From Limnobacter parvus (GTDB lineage: Bacteria; Pseudomonadota; Gammaproteobacteria; Burkholderiales; Burkholderiaceae_B): a stretch of 64,000 nt of DNA. Location of the stretch: the NCBI RefSeq assembly GCF_024623725.1, contig NZ_JANKHG010000001.1, forward strand, positions 186,001 to 250,000, in the 5' to 3' direction. Position 1 is the stretch's first letter; each line of letters starts with the position of its first letter. The notes under the pieces are model-generated. The model was not told where the DNA came from. It searched no databases and saw only the letters and a program-made list of their open reading frames with translations. The translations under genes were made by a program, and so were the position numbers. Positions 18,515 through 28,202 of this stretch are shown piece by piece.

Positions 18515-19077
18515 TCTTTGACCCCTTTCAAAATTCTCTTTCTATAAGATTTGGCCGGATAACCTCTAGCAACAGTCCATGGATCAATATCCGAAAAAAC
18601 GCAAGAACGAGCATTAACTACCGCACCTTCTCCGATAACAACCCCAGGGCCTACAAAGACATCCGCAGTAACCCATGCGTAGTCATCGATTCTAATAGAA
18701 GCAACCAATAATGGCATTTGAAGATCCGTGTAATCGTGTGTTGCGGTACACAGATGGCAAAATTGACTAACAGTGACATTTTTACCGAGACTTACCGTTG
18801 CGACGTTATAGCAATTAACCCCATGGCTTAAGCAGGAGTTTTCTTCCATAATCAAATTCCAAGGAGCCCAAATATTGGCCGATGGGTAAGGATGGGCACC
18901 GCTACCAACTGATGCACCAAATAATCTTAAAATAAATCGCCTCCAACCATGCAGTGGTATAGGACTCAGGCGAAAAAAAGTAGAAGAAACAAAGTACCAA
19001 AGTAATCGAGCGATCTTATTTTTTAAAGATAATCTTTTGACGTGATAATTATCGGAAAGACCCATATAAGAAACCAT
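18511..19077 (-). CDS. WcaF-like hexapeptide acetyltransferase
   Basis: A 188-residue left-handed beta-helix acyltransferase. Residues about 60-175 show irregular hexapeptide repeats (VGSGAHPYPSANIWAPWNL, then GKNVTVSQFCHLCTATHDY, then VFVGPGVVIGEGAVVNARS), and the signature of colanic-acid-type WcaF proteins (CTATHDYTD, VARGYPAK) is clear. It would O-acetylate a sugar residue using acetyl-CoA. The start may be ATG 19077 or ATG 19065. It lies at the head of a three-gene unit with GT2 and the methyltransferase. Confidence 0.85.
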   Translation of the reverse strand: MVSYMGLSDNYHVKRLSLKNKIARLLWYFVSSTFFRLSPIPLHGWRRFILRLFGASVGSGAHPYPSANIWAPWNLIMEENSCLSHGVNCYNVATVSLGKNVTVSQFCHLCTATHDYTDLQMPLLVASIRIDDYAWVTADVFVGPGVVIGEGAVVNARSCVFSDIDPWTVARGYPAKSYRKRILKGVKD

Positions 19078-19676
19078 CTCTACGAATTTTTAAGAAAATC
19101 AAATCGAAGGAAAATATTTTTGCTAAAGTACTCACAAACAATTCACATGCATCAACAACAAAACACGAAATAGACTGGAACAACCATCCGACAGCCAATA
19201 AAAATAATAAACCTAAAGCGCAATAACCATCATGGAAAACAAATATAAATCGCACTGAAAAATGTAACTTAATATACATTAAAAAAACAGGAAAAATATT
19301 GTCTATAACAAAATAAATTATATATAAATAAGAAGAACAGACAAAAGCATCAAATCACATCCATGAATCAACACAACAATTTTTCGAATCCTACGCAGTA
19401 ATTAAAATAAAACATGCGTATATATCGAATTTTATTTGACAAATTTGAATATAAAAAGCAATTGATTAAAATTCTTAAGTGCAATTTAAAATCAAATCAC
19501 CATTTAAAATTATTATATAATGCAATTAATCAATCAAAGCAATACCAGGCAAGGTAAAATCATACGAGCCAAATAGGATACAATAATAAATAGAATTAAT
19601 GAAATCTGCAGCGCTATAAATACTACTCAAGAATAATTAAACAATAGAAATACAATACTTATCAATACAAGACAAA
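19078..19676. other. AT-rich intergenic stretch without a supported gene
   Basis: About 600 bases at very low GC between the WcaF-like gene and the Wzy-like gene. Short open frames exist, the longest a hydrophobic 76-codon frame at 19049-19279, but none shows a motif or ribosome site. It probably contains the promoter of the three-gene unit and the end of the polymerase operon. No clear terminator is visible. Confidence 0.4.
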
Positions 19677-20990
19677 TTAAGATTTAAAATGAACTCCATC
19701 AAATCTAGAGATCTTCGCAAGAGATCTATATTCAACATCACAGGTACTAATTGCATTGAAGAACAACATCAATATTAAAAAACTACCGAACGGAAAAAAG
19801 ACAAAAATTAAAGGCAGGAAAGCGATGAAGTAAAACACGCGAATTAATGAACCATATATAGATAAAATCAAAAGAAATATACCACCAATTCCTCCAACAA
19901 TGCCATAAAATATTAAGGTTGCATTTGGCAAAGATCTAAATCCTTGAGAAAAACCATATTCATAAAAATATGAGTATCCAGAGCCAAGAAAAAAATTAAA
20001 GTAATCAGCTAACCAACGATCAGCATAGAATGACTCATGGCTCTCTAACGGTCCAGTTTCTCCACTAAATCTTTCAAGTAACCGATTAGAAACAAAGTCA
20101 AAGATAAACTCCCTAAGAGATGGAAACAACATATTTGATACAAATACTATTATTCCGAAAAAAACAACTCCGCGAAAAGAAATTCTTAAATTAGTGAGAA
20201 AATATATAATTACTGCCAAAACAAATGAAACCATTGCGGATGTAGAAGCAGTTAAAACCAGCAATGAAAACTGCGCAACAATCAGATAGCGAATTTTCAA
20301 TATTGAATCAACGCCATACTTCATACAATACAAAACTACTATAAAGCACACAGAAGAAACGTTCGCCAAAAACTTCGGCTCACCAAATAGAGCATATGGC
20401 CTAAAGATAGAAACTCCACCTAAATTATAGGCTGCATACTTTATTTCACCCAAAACGTTAAGACTATAACTTGATTTAATTCCATTAACAGGAAAGCCAA
20501 CATTAAAGGCTACAATTTGATAGATCGACAGCAAAAAAGAAAAAGAAATTAGAAAAACGCAAACTCTTGAGACTAAATCCAACCGAGATCGCAGATCTAC
20601 ACCTTTAAAAAGAATTCGTGACAAAAACCAAATGATAATTAAATTAACAAAAAATTGAACTGAGAAGCGTACTGAATTTAAATCAATATTAAGATCAGAA
20701 AAAATAAAATTTATCACATCTCGAGCGAAGAGATAAATAATAAATAATATAAAATACGGAGAGTAACGCAGATTATAATAAACACCAAAATAAATTATTG
20801 TGAGAATAATCCCAGAAGTTTTTATGGGGTCAAAAGTGGATCCGCCAACAATAAAGCACAAACCGTCATATAACATAAGCGAGACAGCGAAAGCCCTAAG
20901 ATTCAAACTATCACTTCTATACAAACTATAAATAAAAAAAAGCAATGGTATAAAAGCGAAATAATCAGGTAGAAGAAAAAGATTTGGCAT
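19677..20990 (-). CDS. wzy: Wzy-like O-antigen polymerase
   Basis: A 437-residue, very hydrophobic protein with about ten to twelve membrane segments and a large central extracytoplasmic loop (roughly residues 290-340, RFSGETGPLESHESFYADRW). Wzy polymerases and O-antigen ligases share this build and little sequence. Its place in a glycosyltransferase operon, and a Wzx flippase at 28.2-29.5 kb, favour polymerase over ligase. The start ATG overlaps the stop of the upstream glycosyltransferase by one base. Very AT-rich, as wzy genes often are. The assignment rests on topology and context. Confidence 0.72.
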   Translation of the reverse strand: MPNLFLLPDYFAFIPLLFFIYSLYRSDSLNLRAFAVSLMLYDGLCFIVGGSTFDPIKTSGIILTIIYFGVYYNLRYSPYFILFIIYLFARDVINFIFSDLNIDLNSVRFSVQFFVNLIIIWFLSRILFKGVDLRSRLDLVSRVCVFLISFSFLLSIYQIVAFNVGFPVNGIKSSYSLNVLGEIKYAAYNLGGVSIFRPYALFGEPKFLANVSSVCFIVVLYCMKYGVDSILKIRYLIVAQFSLLVLTASTSAMVSFVLAVIIYFLTNLRISFRGVVFFGIIVFVSNMLFPSLREFIFDFVSNRLLERFSGETGPLESHESFYADRWLADYFNFFLGSGYSYFYEYGFSQGFRSLPNATLIFYGIVGGIGGIFLLILSIYGSLIRVFYFIAFLPLIFVFFPFGSFLILMLFFNAISTCDVEYRSLAKISRFDGVHFKS

Positions 20991-22039
20991 TAAAACACCT
21001 TAGGTGGGTTAATGACTTGACGAACTCGATCAAAAACCGAGAAGTTACCTTTTATAACTACAGCCTGACCGTTGAGCAGAATCTCGTGTGCGCAAGATTG
21101 ATTAGACAAGGCCCAATAAATCTTTTGAATTGCTTCTTCAACTGAACTAAAAAAAAGAGCGGATTCAAAATCAACAAATATTGATTCTAAATATTTAGTT
21201 CTTTCTACAAGAAGTAAATTTCCTGAAGCAGGAATTTCAAAACAGCGTCTAGTATATTCATCTTTGTTATGCTTAGAAAGAAAACAAAGGCAAATTTTTG
21301 ATTTACTCAATAAGTCTATATATTGATCACCAAAGTGCTCACAAACATGGTCGTAATAATTAATTTCATCCAATACATTAGCAGTCCAAGTATTACCCCC
21401 ACCTAGAATCAATTTAAATAGAGAGTTTATTTCCTTTAAATAAATAATGCGTCCATCACATTCATAATGTCCAACAAAACAGACTTCAAAAGGGCGGCCT
21501 GTGTATTCACCCAATGTGGGTGCGGTGCGAAGATCAATCCAAGGTAGGTAATAGCTTGGAAAAAGTAATACACTAACAGCTCCGTAGGCTTTAGCTTCTT
21601 CAACATTCTGCCAACGATAAACGAGAACATTGTCAGCGTATTTAATTTGCTGACGAAAATATCGTACTAGATATTTGTCGTCGAAAATTCCCGGATTTTG
21701 AAGAGAAGAATAAGGATTATCATTATTGTATATTATTATCTGACATCCAGGCCTTACAAACTTTAAGATCCGTAAAACGATTGGATGTATCCAAAATGCT
21801 TTCCAAAGAAAAACAACATTAGGATTTCCTTTAATTATTCGAAAAAATAAATTAATACTTAAATAAATAACTAATGGCGACGGCAAAAAGTTAAACCTTA
21901 ACTGAAACTTCGTAAAAATAGAGTTCCCAAGAGACACTTTATCGCTAATTACTAAATATCCAACTTTTCGCAATGCTACAACAAGCGCATCCTCATAAAT
22001 TGGATAAATGTATGTTCCATGAACAATAACTTTTCTCAA
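20990..22039 (-). CDS. Glycosyltransferase, CgeB-like GT-B fold
   Basis: A 349-residue glycosyltransferase. The C-terminal third (RCFEIPASGNLLLVERTKYLESIF, cited in part: EIPASGNLLLVE) matches the Glyco_trans_1_2 signature, and the middle has a Rossmann-like VCFVGHYECDGR. These enzymes resemble CgeB/spore-maturation glycosyltransferases found in O-antigen clusters. It sits 4 bp after the GT4 gene and overlaps the Wzy start by one base, so it belongs to the five-gene operon 25119-19677. Donor and acceptor are unknown. AT-rich. Confidence 0.78.
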   Translation of the reverse strand: MRKVIVHGTYIYPIYEDALVVALRKVGYLVISDKVSLGNSIFTKFQLRFNFLPSPLVIYLSINLFFRIIKGNPNVVFLWKAFWIHPIVLRILKFVRPGCQIIIYNNDNPYSSLQNPGIFDDKYLVRYFRQQIKYADNVLVYRWQNVEEAKAYGAVSVLLFPSYYLPWIDLRTAPTLGEYTGRPFEVCFVGHYECDGRIIYLKEINSLFKLILGGGNTWTANVLDEINYYDHVCEHFGDQYIDLLSKSKICLCFLSKHNKDEYTRRCFEIPASGNLLLVERTKYLESIFVDFESALFFSSVEEAIQKIYWALSNQSCAHEILLNGQAVVIKGNFSVFDRVRQVINPPKVF

Positions 22040-22043
22040 GTTT

Positions 22044-23198
22044 TCAATTTCCTAGCTTTTCATATAATTTTAAATATTCCGACAAGATATTTTTTTCGGA
22101 AAACTGATTTATAAATTGCCTCAAAGATATTGAGTTATTTTCTTCACAATAAAATGGTTTATTAAGTCTATCGAACGTATTCACAAGATTAAGCTGAAGG
22201 CTCTCGTATTGGCAAACTATAGGATTAACAGGAAATTTAACAGACACCCAATGAAGGTTATCGGAAAAAATCGGAATACAACCAGCAGCAACTCCTTCCA
22301 GCAAGGACAATCCGAAATTTTCCGTTTTGCTACACATAATAATGAAGTCGCTACACTTGAGCTGCTTTATTTTTTCTTCTTGGTTCAAAAAACCAAGAAA
22401 TCTTACTCGGTCACGAAAAGATGGGCTTACCAGACTCTTCAAATATTCTTCATAACTTGCATCGCCGGAACCCGCAATTTTCAGAATAAGCCTATCATTG
22501 GTTGTCTCAACAAAAGCTTTTAAGATAACATCAATATTTTTTATCTCGTCAAGCCGACCTAGAAATATAACATTTAATTCCTTATTATAAAATCGTTCAG
22601 CATCATCACAAATTTTCGAATATACGTTATCTGGAATATAGTGATTTATTTTCACATAACTTTTTATTGTAATCGATTTTACCAATAAGGATTCTAGTGC
22701 CTCTTTATCAGAGGAAAAAATAAAACGGTTAGCAGTATTCAAAAGTCGCCCTAGAAAAATTTGGAGCACCAGTTTTTTTTTCTTGTGCGATTTATACATT
22801 GAATATTTTTGCAACATCCCATGAGGCTGCACCACTGCAATGGAATTTGAAAGGAATCCTGCTTTTCTGATAAATAGAAAAATCCAAGTCCAAGGTTGCC
22901 ATAAACCATGGAAATGCATTACGAAGCTGGATTTCCTCTCTGATTTAGATTTTATAAATAAATTTAGCAACCGTCGATAATTAATAACTTTAATTTGCAG
23001 GCTACCAGCGGCTGTATTCGGATCCTTATTATCATTAAATCTCATTTCATAAGAATCTAATTGTAGCCATTGCTTGACTACCACAATATTTGTGAAATTA
23101 GTTCCTGAAAAGTATTGGGATGAGATAAATGATTCTACAAAAGTCGAGGTGCCGCCACTTTTTGGGTCTAAAGAATCAATAAAATGGTATATTTTCAT
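22044..23198 (-). CDS. Family 4 glycosyltransferase
   Basis: A 384-residue GT-B enzyme. N-terminal DPKSGGTSTFVESF is the glycine-rich acceptor-domain loop of GT4, and HFHGLWQPW is typical of the family. The donor domain has NVIFLGRLDEIKNID, then GSGDASYEEYL, and the EX7E motif in SKTENFGLSLLEG. It adds a sugar from a nucleotide donor during repeat-unit assembly. The start overlaps the fucosyltransferase stop by four bases (ATGA). Low GC and AT-rich codons suggest foreign origin. Confidence 0.88.
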   Translation of the reverse strand: MKIYHFIDSLDPKSGGTSTFVESFISSQYFSGTNFTNIVVVKQWLQLDSYEMRFNDNKDPNTAAGSLQIKVINYRRLLNLFIKSKSERKSSFVMHFHGLWQPWTWIFLFIRKAGFLSNSIAVVQPHGMLQKYSMYKSHKKKKLVLQIFLGRLLNTANRFIFSSDKEALESLLVKSITIKSYVKINHYIPDNVYSKICDDAERFYNKELNVIFLGRLDEIKNIDVILKAFVETTNDRLILKIAGSGDASYEEYLKSLVSPSFRDRVRFLGFLNQEEKIKQLKCSDFIIMCSKTENFGLSLLEGVAAGCIPIFSDNLHWVSVKFPVNPIVCQYESLQLNLVNTFDRLNKPFYCEENNSISLRQFINQFSEKNILSEYLKLYEKLGN

Positions 23199-24028
23199 TC
23201 AATTTTAGCCCAATTGGCGGGAATCATTTGCAAAGGATTCCATCGACCTATGCCGTTTATACTAAACGGCGGGAAATAACTTTTATTACTGTTAGTTAAT
23301 ATTCTCGCCCACAATGAGAAGGTGCTATTGCATCCAACAAACGTTTCATACCCCATCATCTCAATAAATACGCTACTTTCATCTCCATCGACATACTCAA
23401 ATTTTACCGTATCACAGCACAAACCAATCGCAATAGATTTTATATAAGAGTCGTCATGCATATCACTATATACCTTAACTTTTCTTATATTTGGTTTTAC
23501 ACAAAGAATTTTATTTATAGCCCTTACCTGCCAGTCTAAAATAGGAGAAATGTCATAGTCACCGTCGTCCTTGTCAAACCGACGAACATGGACTCCCAAT
23601 TCACTGTTATTTTTAGTTTTATTTTCCATCTTAGTAAAACTTAGACTCTCTAAGATGCAATATTTTAACTGCCCTTTACTGTCATAATAATCCCTGACAT
23701 CCTGAATATCAGTTTCGAGCATTATCAATTTCATTAAAGAATATTCGACTTTGGAATCGCTTTCATATCGCTCATGCCAATAACCTATAAAACGATTATT
23801 TGGAACTAGTTTCGTGGCAATGAAAATTATTTTTGCGAGAAGCAGAGGCATTGAATTGAAATTAAATACAAGTCGGTAATTTGGCTTTCTTTTATACTTG
23901 AAATCATATGCAAACCCGGTTTTATCGTCAACCAGCAATCGTTGAGCGTATTTATCGCAAAATACAATTGCCCGCGTCAACTGAAATAGCTGATTTCCCA
24001 AACCACCTTTCAAACGAATCACAATCAT
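23195..24028 (-). CDS. GT11 alpha-1,2-fucosyltransferase
   Basis: A 277-residue GT11 enzyme that moves L-fucose from GDP-fucose to the 2-position of a sugar. The family N-terminus RLKGGLGNQLFQL and the donor-binding motif GVHVRRFDK (around residue 145-153; family consensus HxRRxD) are present, as is VGCNSTFSLWARILT near the C-terminus. GDP-fucose would come from gmd-fcl at 2.5-4.6 kb in the same window. It overlaps both flanking glycosyltransferase genes by four bases. AT-rich. Confidence 0.9.
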   Translation of the reverse strand: MIVIRLKGGLGNQLFQLTRAIVFCDKYAQRLLVDDKTGFAYDFKYKRKPNYRLVFNFNSMPLLLAKIIFIATKLVPNNRFIGYWHERYESDSKVEYSLMKLIMLETDIQDVRDYYDSKGQLKYCILESLSFTKMENKTKNNSELGVHVRRFDKDDGDYDISPILDWQVRAINKILCVKPNIRKVKVYSDMHDDSYIKSIAIGLCCDTVKFEYVDGDESSVFIEMMGYETFVGCNSTFSLWARILTNSNKSYFPPFSINGIGRWNPLQMIPANWAKIE

Positions 24029-25119
24029 AATTTATTTAGTTTTCTTAATACATCTGCTACGATTTCAATCGAACAGTGTGACTTCGCAAGTTCAATAGAT
24101 AAACATCCTTTTGATTTTATTTTATCTATTGGCATTTCCAATATTAACTCCAAGTCTCGGCTTAAAATACCACCATCATCTTTAGCAATAAAGCCATTTT
24201 TCTCAGTAACAAGCAAAGCAGAATTTCCGCAGAACTTTGTGGTTCCTAGCATTAATCCACAGAACGCCGCCTCGACTAATGAAAGTGGCGAGGGGTCACG
24301 GAATGTATTAAGTAGGAAGACATGCGCCTCTTTGTATATCTGTGGCATATCCTTTGGATCAACATGTGCCACCAGCTCAATCTTATCACCTAATTTTAAA
24401 TCGGATATTATTTGCTTCACATTATTTCTTAGACTTCCGTCTCCGACGATAGTTAAGTGCCAATTATTCTTCTTATTTATATTATTGAATTCTTTTATTA
24501 ATTCAACAACACCCTTAAAATGTTCCAAGCGCGCAACTGTAACAAATTTAACCATTGGATCTATACTTATACATCGCCCTTCTATATTTCTCGCATATTG
24601 CCTCTCATCAATTGTGTTGGGAAAGTAGTATATTGGACTATCAATTCCCAAATTATTTTTTATATAGCAAATAGCTTCATGATTAGGGCATAAATACCCA
24701 TCGAATATTTTGTAAAAGCATTTTCTCATTATTCTTATAATATAATTTTTTCGAGCTATCGACTTCGCATGACTCTCAGACCAAAAAATTACTCTAGTCC
24801 CAGAAATCTTAGCACGACATGCTAAAATCCAATTATTTAAATGTGTCCAAGACCCTCCGAGGATTAAACACTCGCAATTTATTTTTTCGAAAAACGACCG
24901 ATAACTGAAATAGCTTGAAAATCCAAAATTCTCATAATATAAACTTTTCATAAATCTATGTGGGTATGCATTTTCTCTTTTCAAATATACCCATTGTCTA
25001 TTTGGCTCAGTCTCAGCATAATATATAACTTCAAAATCGATATCTTTGTGATCTGCATATATCATGTTAAACATTGCTACCCGATATGGCGCCGGTATAT
25101 TTTTATATATCTTGATCAT
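24025..25119 (-). CDS. Family 4 glycosyltransferase
   Basis: A 364-residue GT-B enzyme, first gene of the tightly packed operon ending with the Wzy-like gene. N-terminal IPAPYRVAMFNMIY is a known start for GT4 enzymes of O-antigen clusters. The donor domain shows VKFVTVARLEHFKGV, IVGDGSLRNNV and the late glutamate region FRDPSPLSLVEAAFCGL (EX7E in altered form: only the distal Glu is clear). About 690 bases without a gene precede it. AT-rich. Confidence 0.86.
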   Translation of the reverse strand: MIKIYKNIPAPYRVAMFNMIYADHKDIDFEVIYYAETEPNRQWVYLKRENAYPHRFMKSLYYENFGFSSYFSYRSFFEKINCECLILGGSWTHLNNWILACRAKISGTRVIFWSESHAKSIARKNYIIRIMRKCFYKIFDGYLCPNHEAICYIKNNLGIDSPIYYFPNTIDERQYARNIEGRCISIDPMVKFVTVARLEHFKGVVELIKEFNNINKKNNWHLTIVGDGSLRNNVKQIISDLKLGDKIELVAHVDPKDMPQIYKEAHVFLLNTFRDPSPLSLVEAAFCGLMLGTTKFCGNSALLVTEKNGFIAKDDGGILSRDLELILEMPIDKIKSKGCLSIELAKSHCSIEIVADVLRKLNKL

Positions 25120-25806
25120 AACTATTTATCTTGTACGTGATTTATGTAAATTAATTTTAAGTACCCTCCAAACCCTTTTAAACCATGTTTTTTTATTCAT
25201 ACTTACACACAATCAAAAAAATATTTGGATTATATTTATTAATAACCCGAAATTTCTTTTATTTTGAACATTCCCCTTTAATAAAAAAATTTTATTTGAA
25301 AAGATTTACCCCTTTTACTCTTCTTTTCAGATTATCTTATACACCTACATCTATATTTTTTATCTCAAGCTATATTGTATTTTCAAAATTTAATTATTTT
25401 ATTCGTCAAAACTGAACTGCACCTTGCCGCTTCTCTACATCATTTATATTCAGCGTTAAGCCATATTTAGATTCGTGAATAATTTTCAATTCAATACACC
25501 TCTATTCCTCTCGTCAGGCTGGCTGGGGGTTTTTTAGTTTGCATTGGATTTTATTCATCCACTTCACTTTTCCTTGTTATTTAATAAGCTCACGTAGCAT
25601 TATTGTTTTGATATCAATTTTTCTCGATCATCTGAAACCTTATCTAGCCTTCGTCTTTTGGTTTACACTTTTAATTTTCTTAAGAATGTTTTATTTGATG
25701 CCTTAGGACTTTTTAATTTGCAACTTATAAATACCATCAGTGTCTCCAAATTAATGTTCTTATTCGTTTATATTACGTGTCTTATAAGCTGATTTCTCTC
25801 CTTATT
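25120..25806. other. AT-rich gene-free stretch
   Basis: About 690 bases of roughly 30% GC between the glycosyltransferase operon and the FkbM gene. Plus-strand open frames of 60-76 codons are rich in Phe, Ile and Leu, as expected from T-rich noise, and lack ribosome sites. No repeat or insertion-sequence motif was recognised. Confidence 0.4.
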
Positions 25807-26646
25807 CTAAATAGGAATATTTATATTTTTGTCTACAAATAGAAAATTATGGGTTTCCAATTTGTACTCACCGGTCATTACCCCATCGATGATTTTTTGA
25901 GTCACTGGCATGGCTTTTGTATCCGCTGTGACCGCTCGATAACCATTTGCAAAGAACAATTCAAAAGTTTTATCGAAAGTTGGATTTATATTGATACCTG
26001 CTGGTTGGTGTTCGTTAAAAGATACCTCCAACAGCCATATCGGGCGAGGATTATTTGCCAACACTTGTTTTGCGCCTTGTAGCATCATCCATTCCGCCCC
26101 TTCAACATCCACCATCATTAGAGCCTTTTTGCCTCGCAGAGTATCTCCCAGTATGCGATCAAGGCTTAATACAGGCACTTGAGTCACATAATTTTCCGGG
26201 ATATTTGCCCAGCCCTTGACCAAAGATGCTCCCGTTCCACCTCCCCACATTTGCAAAATTTCTGTACTTGAGCCCAAAGCAACTGGAAAAACTTCAGCTC
26301 GATTCGACCAACCGTTGTTTCGTATATTTAATAACAAATAGTACAAGTTGCGCAAATTTGGTTCTACAGCAACAACGGGTTTACCCAAACTCAGTGCGTG
26401 GCAGCAGTAGTACCCCACATTTGCACCTACATTAACCAAAACATCCACATAAGGGAGCAGTTTACGTACCATGGCCGTTTCCTCTTTTTCAAAAGCACCG
26501 GATGCCATTGCATCGTGCCCAGCTAGGCTGAAGCCCCATTGCGTATCACGCGGTGGTCGCCTCTGATCAAGAAGATCACGTGAGTTACGGTATAAGAGCG
26601 CCAAGGTTGGATAACGCTCACCAACAAAATTAATTAATCTTTTCAT
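25807..26646 (-). CDS. FkbM-family methyltransferase
   Basis: A 279-residue SAM methyltransferase. Motif I is VNVGANVGYYCCHA, the acidic residue after strand 2 is in VVAVEPN, and the FkbM signature MMVDVEGAEWMMLQGA follows, then WLLEVSF. FkbM enzymes O-methylate sugars or polyketides. It is the last gene of a minus-strand unit headed by Wzx, so it probably methylates a residue of the repeat unit. GC is higher than in the 17-25 kb block. Confidence 0.88.
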   Translation of the reverse strand: MKRLINFVGERYPTLALLYRNSRDLLDQRRPPRDTQWGFSLAGHDAMASGAFEKEETAMVRKLLPYVDVLVNVGANVGYYCCHALSLGKPVVAVEPNLRNLYYLLLNIRNNGWSNRAEVFPVALGSSTEILQMWGGGTGASLVKGWANIPENYVTQVPVLSLDRILGDTLRGKKALMMVDVEGAEWMMLQGAKQVLANNPRPIWLLEVSFNEHQPAGININPTFDKTFELFFANGYRAVTADTKAMPVTQKIIDGVMTGEYKLETHNFLFVDKNINIPI

Positions 26647-26677
26647 ATTATGGTTCCATATTTCAAATCAGCGTTTT

Positions 26678-27379
26678 TTATAATGCGCGCTTTACTGCCA
26701 CGCATAACCAACCAAAACACGCCACATCTTTGGCGCACCTATTTCCACGCAGTTTGAAATAGGCTAAACCTAACAGCGCGTAAGCATATGCTAGGGGCCA
26801 ACTCCAATTTCGTCGTTGCCTTTCAAAGCCACCTAAGCGTGCTATCTCTTGTTGCAATACCCCATACCAATCACCGTTTGCCACCAAAGTCTCAATGCAA
26901 AAACCTCGATTTGGCAGATGATATTCATACCAATACTTCGAAAAACCACTGCAATAATGATAAGGTGCCATGTGGACGTTTGAGGCAAATGGAGCAGTAA
27001 GGATCAAGACACCGCCTGGTTTAAGCAAACGGGTGAATTCATCAAGGGCCTTAGTAGGCTCGGGCACGTGTTCTAGCACTTCGCTACATAAAATCACATC
27101 GAAACTAGCGTCGGGCGCAGGGATCGCCATTATGTCACTAACTAAGTCAATGCATGAAGTATCCCATTTTTTGGAATGCAAGCCCTCCTTAGATGCCCCA
27201 CCTAGCGAGCCATGATATTGGCAGAAATCTTGTGATACATATTCGAGATGCTCGCAGTACCTGCGGTTTCTTAGCTCACCAGCACCTGCATCAAGCAATC
27301 GCACCCCAGCCGGCAATCCATTTAAGATTTTCCTCAACCAAGCTTGACGGTTTATTTCGTTTATATCTTTGAAGAACAT
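26678..27379 (-). CDS. Class I SAM-dependent methyltransferase
   Basis: A 233-residue methyltransferase of the Methyltransf_11 type. Motif I is VRLLDAGAGELRNRRY, and ILCSEVLEHVPEPTKALDEF and LLKPGGVLILTAPF form the post-I and motif III region. The start ATG 27379 lies 19 bases inside the end of the upstream DUF268-like gene and has GGAAGCGG as ribosome site, so translation is probably coupled. A glycan-modifying role is inferred from context. Confidence 0.85.
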   Translation of the reverse strand: MFFKDINEINRQAWLRKILNGLPAGVRLLDAGAGELRNRRYCEHLEYVSQDFCQYHGSLGGASKEGLHSKKWDTSCIDLVSDIMAIPAPDASFDVILCSEVLEHVPEPTKALDEFTRLLKPGGVLILTAPFASNVHMAPYHYCSGFSKYWYEYHLPNRGFCIETLVANGDWYGVLQQEIARLGGFERQRRNWSWPLAYAYALLGLAYFKLRGNRCAKDVACFGWLCVAVKRAL

Positions 27380-28185
27380 ACCGCTTCCTTATCCATGCTT
27401 CGTTTGGTGAACACGAACAGGCCTAACTGGTAGCGCTGTAAAGTAAATTCATGCAATGCTGTGCTATCAACATTTAGTTCCTGTGGTCCATTCTCTGGAT
27501 TAATAATAATTAACTTTTGTAGAAATAAATCAGCAGCTTCAGCACAGCGCAATATACTACGTGGGTCGAACACCCAGTTAGCGTTAAATTCGACGCGTTC
27601 TTCACCGATCGGGGTTGAAAGATAATATGTACCCCCCGGCTTAAGTAACTTTGCCATATTGGCGATGCCGCGTTGATATCCTAGGGGGTTAATCGGATCA
27701 CCATAACGGCCAAGACCGAAGTGCTCGATAGCATGCAGACATGATAGAGAATCACAATAACCCTCGCCTTCGGCTGTTGGCAGCGAGGCCGAGTCCATTA
27801 GGTCAGACTGACGGAATGTCACACCGGGCACTTTTGTGCTAACTGGACGAACGTCGAAGACCTCACATTCTCTAAAGCTGGCCACGTGCGCTACAAAGCC
27901 ATCTATCCTTGATCCAATGTCTACGTGTTTGATCGGGTTAGCCTCATGAATTGCACGCGCTACCAACAGATCCTGCCAAAAATACTCGCTTTTAGTTGTA
28001 CCTCCTTCTACATAGCGATCATGCAGGCATGGCATAACCTTCATCGTGCCCTCATAGCCCTGGCGAAAAGTAAACCAATCACGCAAGAAAGAGGGAAGGC
28101 CTCTAAGCGATCGAAGTAAACGCTGTGGGTCGAAGCCAAATTGGCTGGAGAGCACCCAGTGAAGTTTGATAAGAGTTGACTTCAT
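27361..28185 (-). CDS. DUF268-like putative methyltransferase
   Basis: A 274-residue protein resembling the DUF268 family. It has a Rossmann-type VDIGSRIDGFVAHVASF, then CDSLSCLHAIEHFGLGRYGD and LLKPGGTYYLSTPIG, which mirror methyltransferase motifs I, II and III although motif I is unusual (DIGSRIDG for DxGxGxG). ATG 28185 is chosen because AGGGA lies nine bases upstream; ATG 28194 is possible. It follows wzx by 17 bp. DUF268 proteins occur in surface-glycan clusters; the reaction is unproven. Confidence 0.75.
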   Translation of the reverse strand: MKSTLIKLHWVLSSQFGFDPQRLLRSLRGLPSFLRDWFTFRQGYEGTMKVMPCLHDRYVEGGTTKSEYFWQDLLVARAIHEANPIKHVDIGSRIDGFVAHVASFRECEVFDVRPVSTKVPGVTFRQSDLMDSASLPTAEGEGYCDSLSCLHAIEHFGLGRYGDPINPLGYQRGIANMAKLLKPGGTYYLSTPIGEERVEFNANWVFDPRSILRCAEAADLFLQKLIIINPENGPQELNVDSTALHEFTLQRYQLGLFVFTKRSMDKEAVCSSKI

Positions 28186-28202
28186 TTCAATCATTCCCTT
28201 TA

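Noticed and set aside
19049-19279. Hydrophobic 76-codon minus-strand frame
   Set aside because: AT-rich noise is likely; no ribosome site, no known motif, and it runs into the start of the WcaF-like gene.
25064-25415. Short plus-strand frames of 60-76 codons
   Set aside because: Phe/Ile/Leu-rich composition expected from T-rich DNA, with no start signals or conserved motifs.
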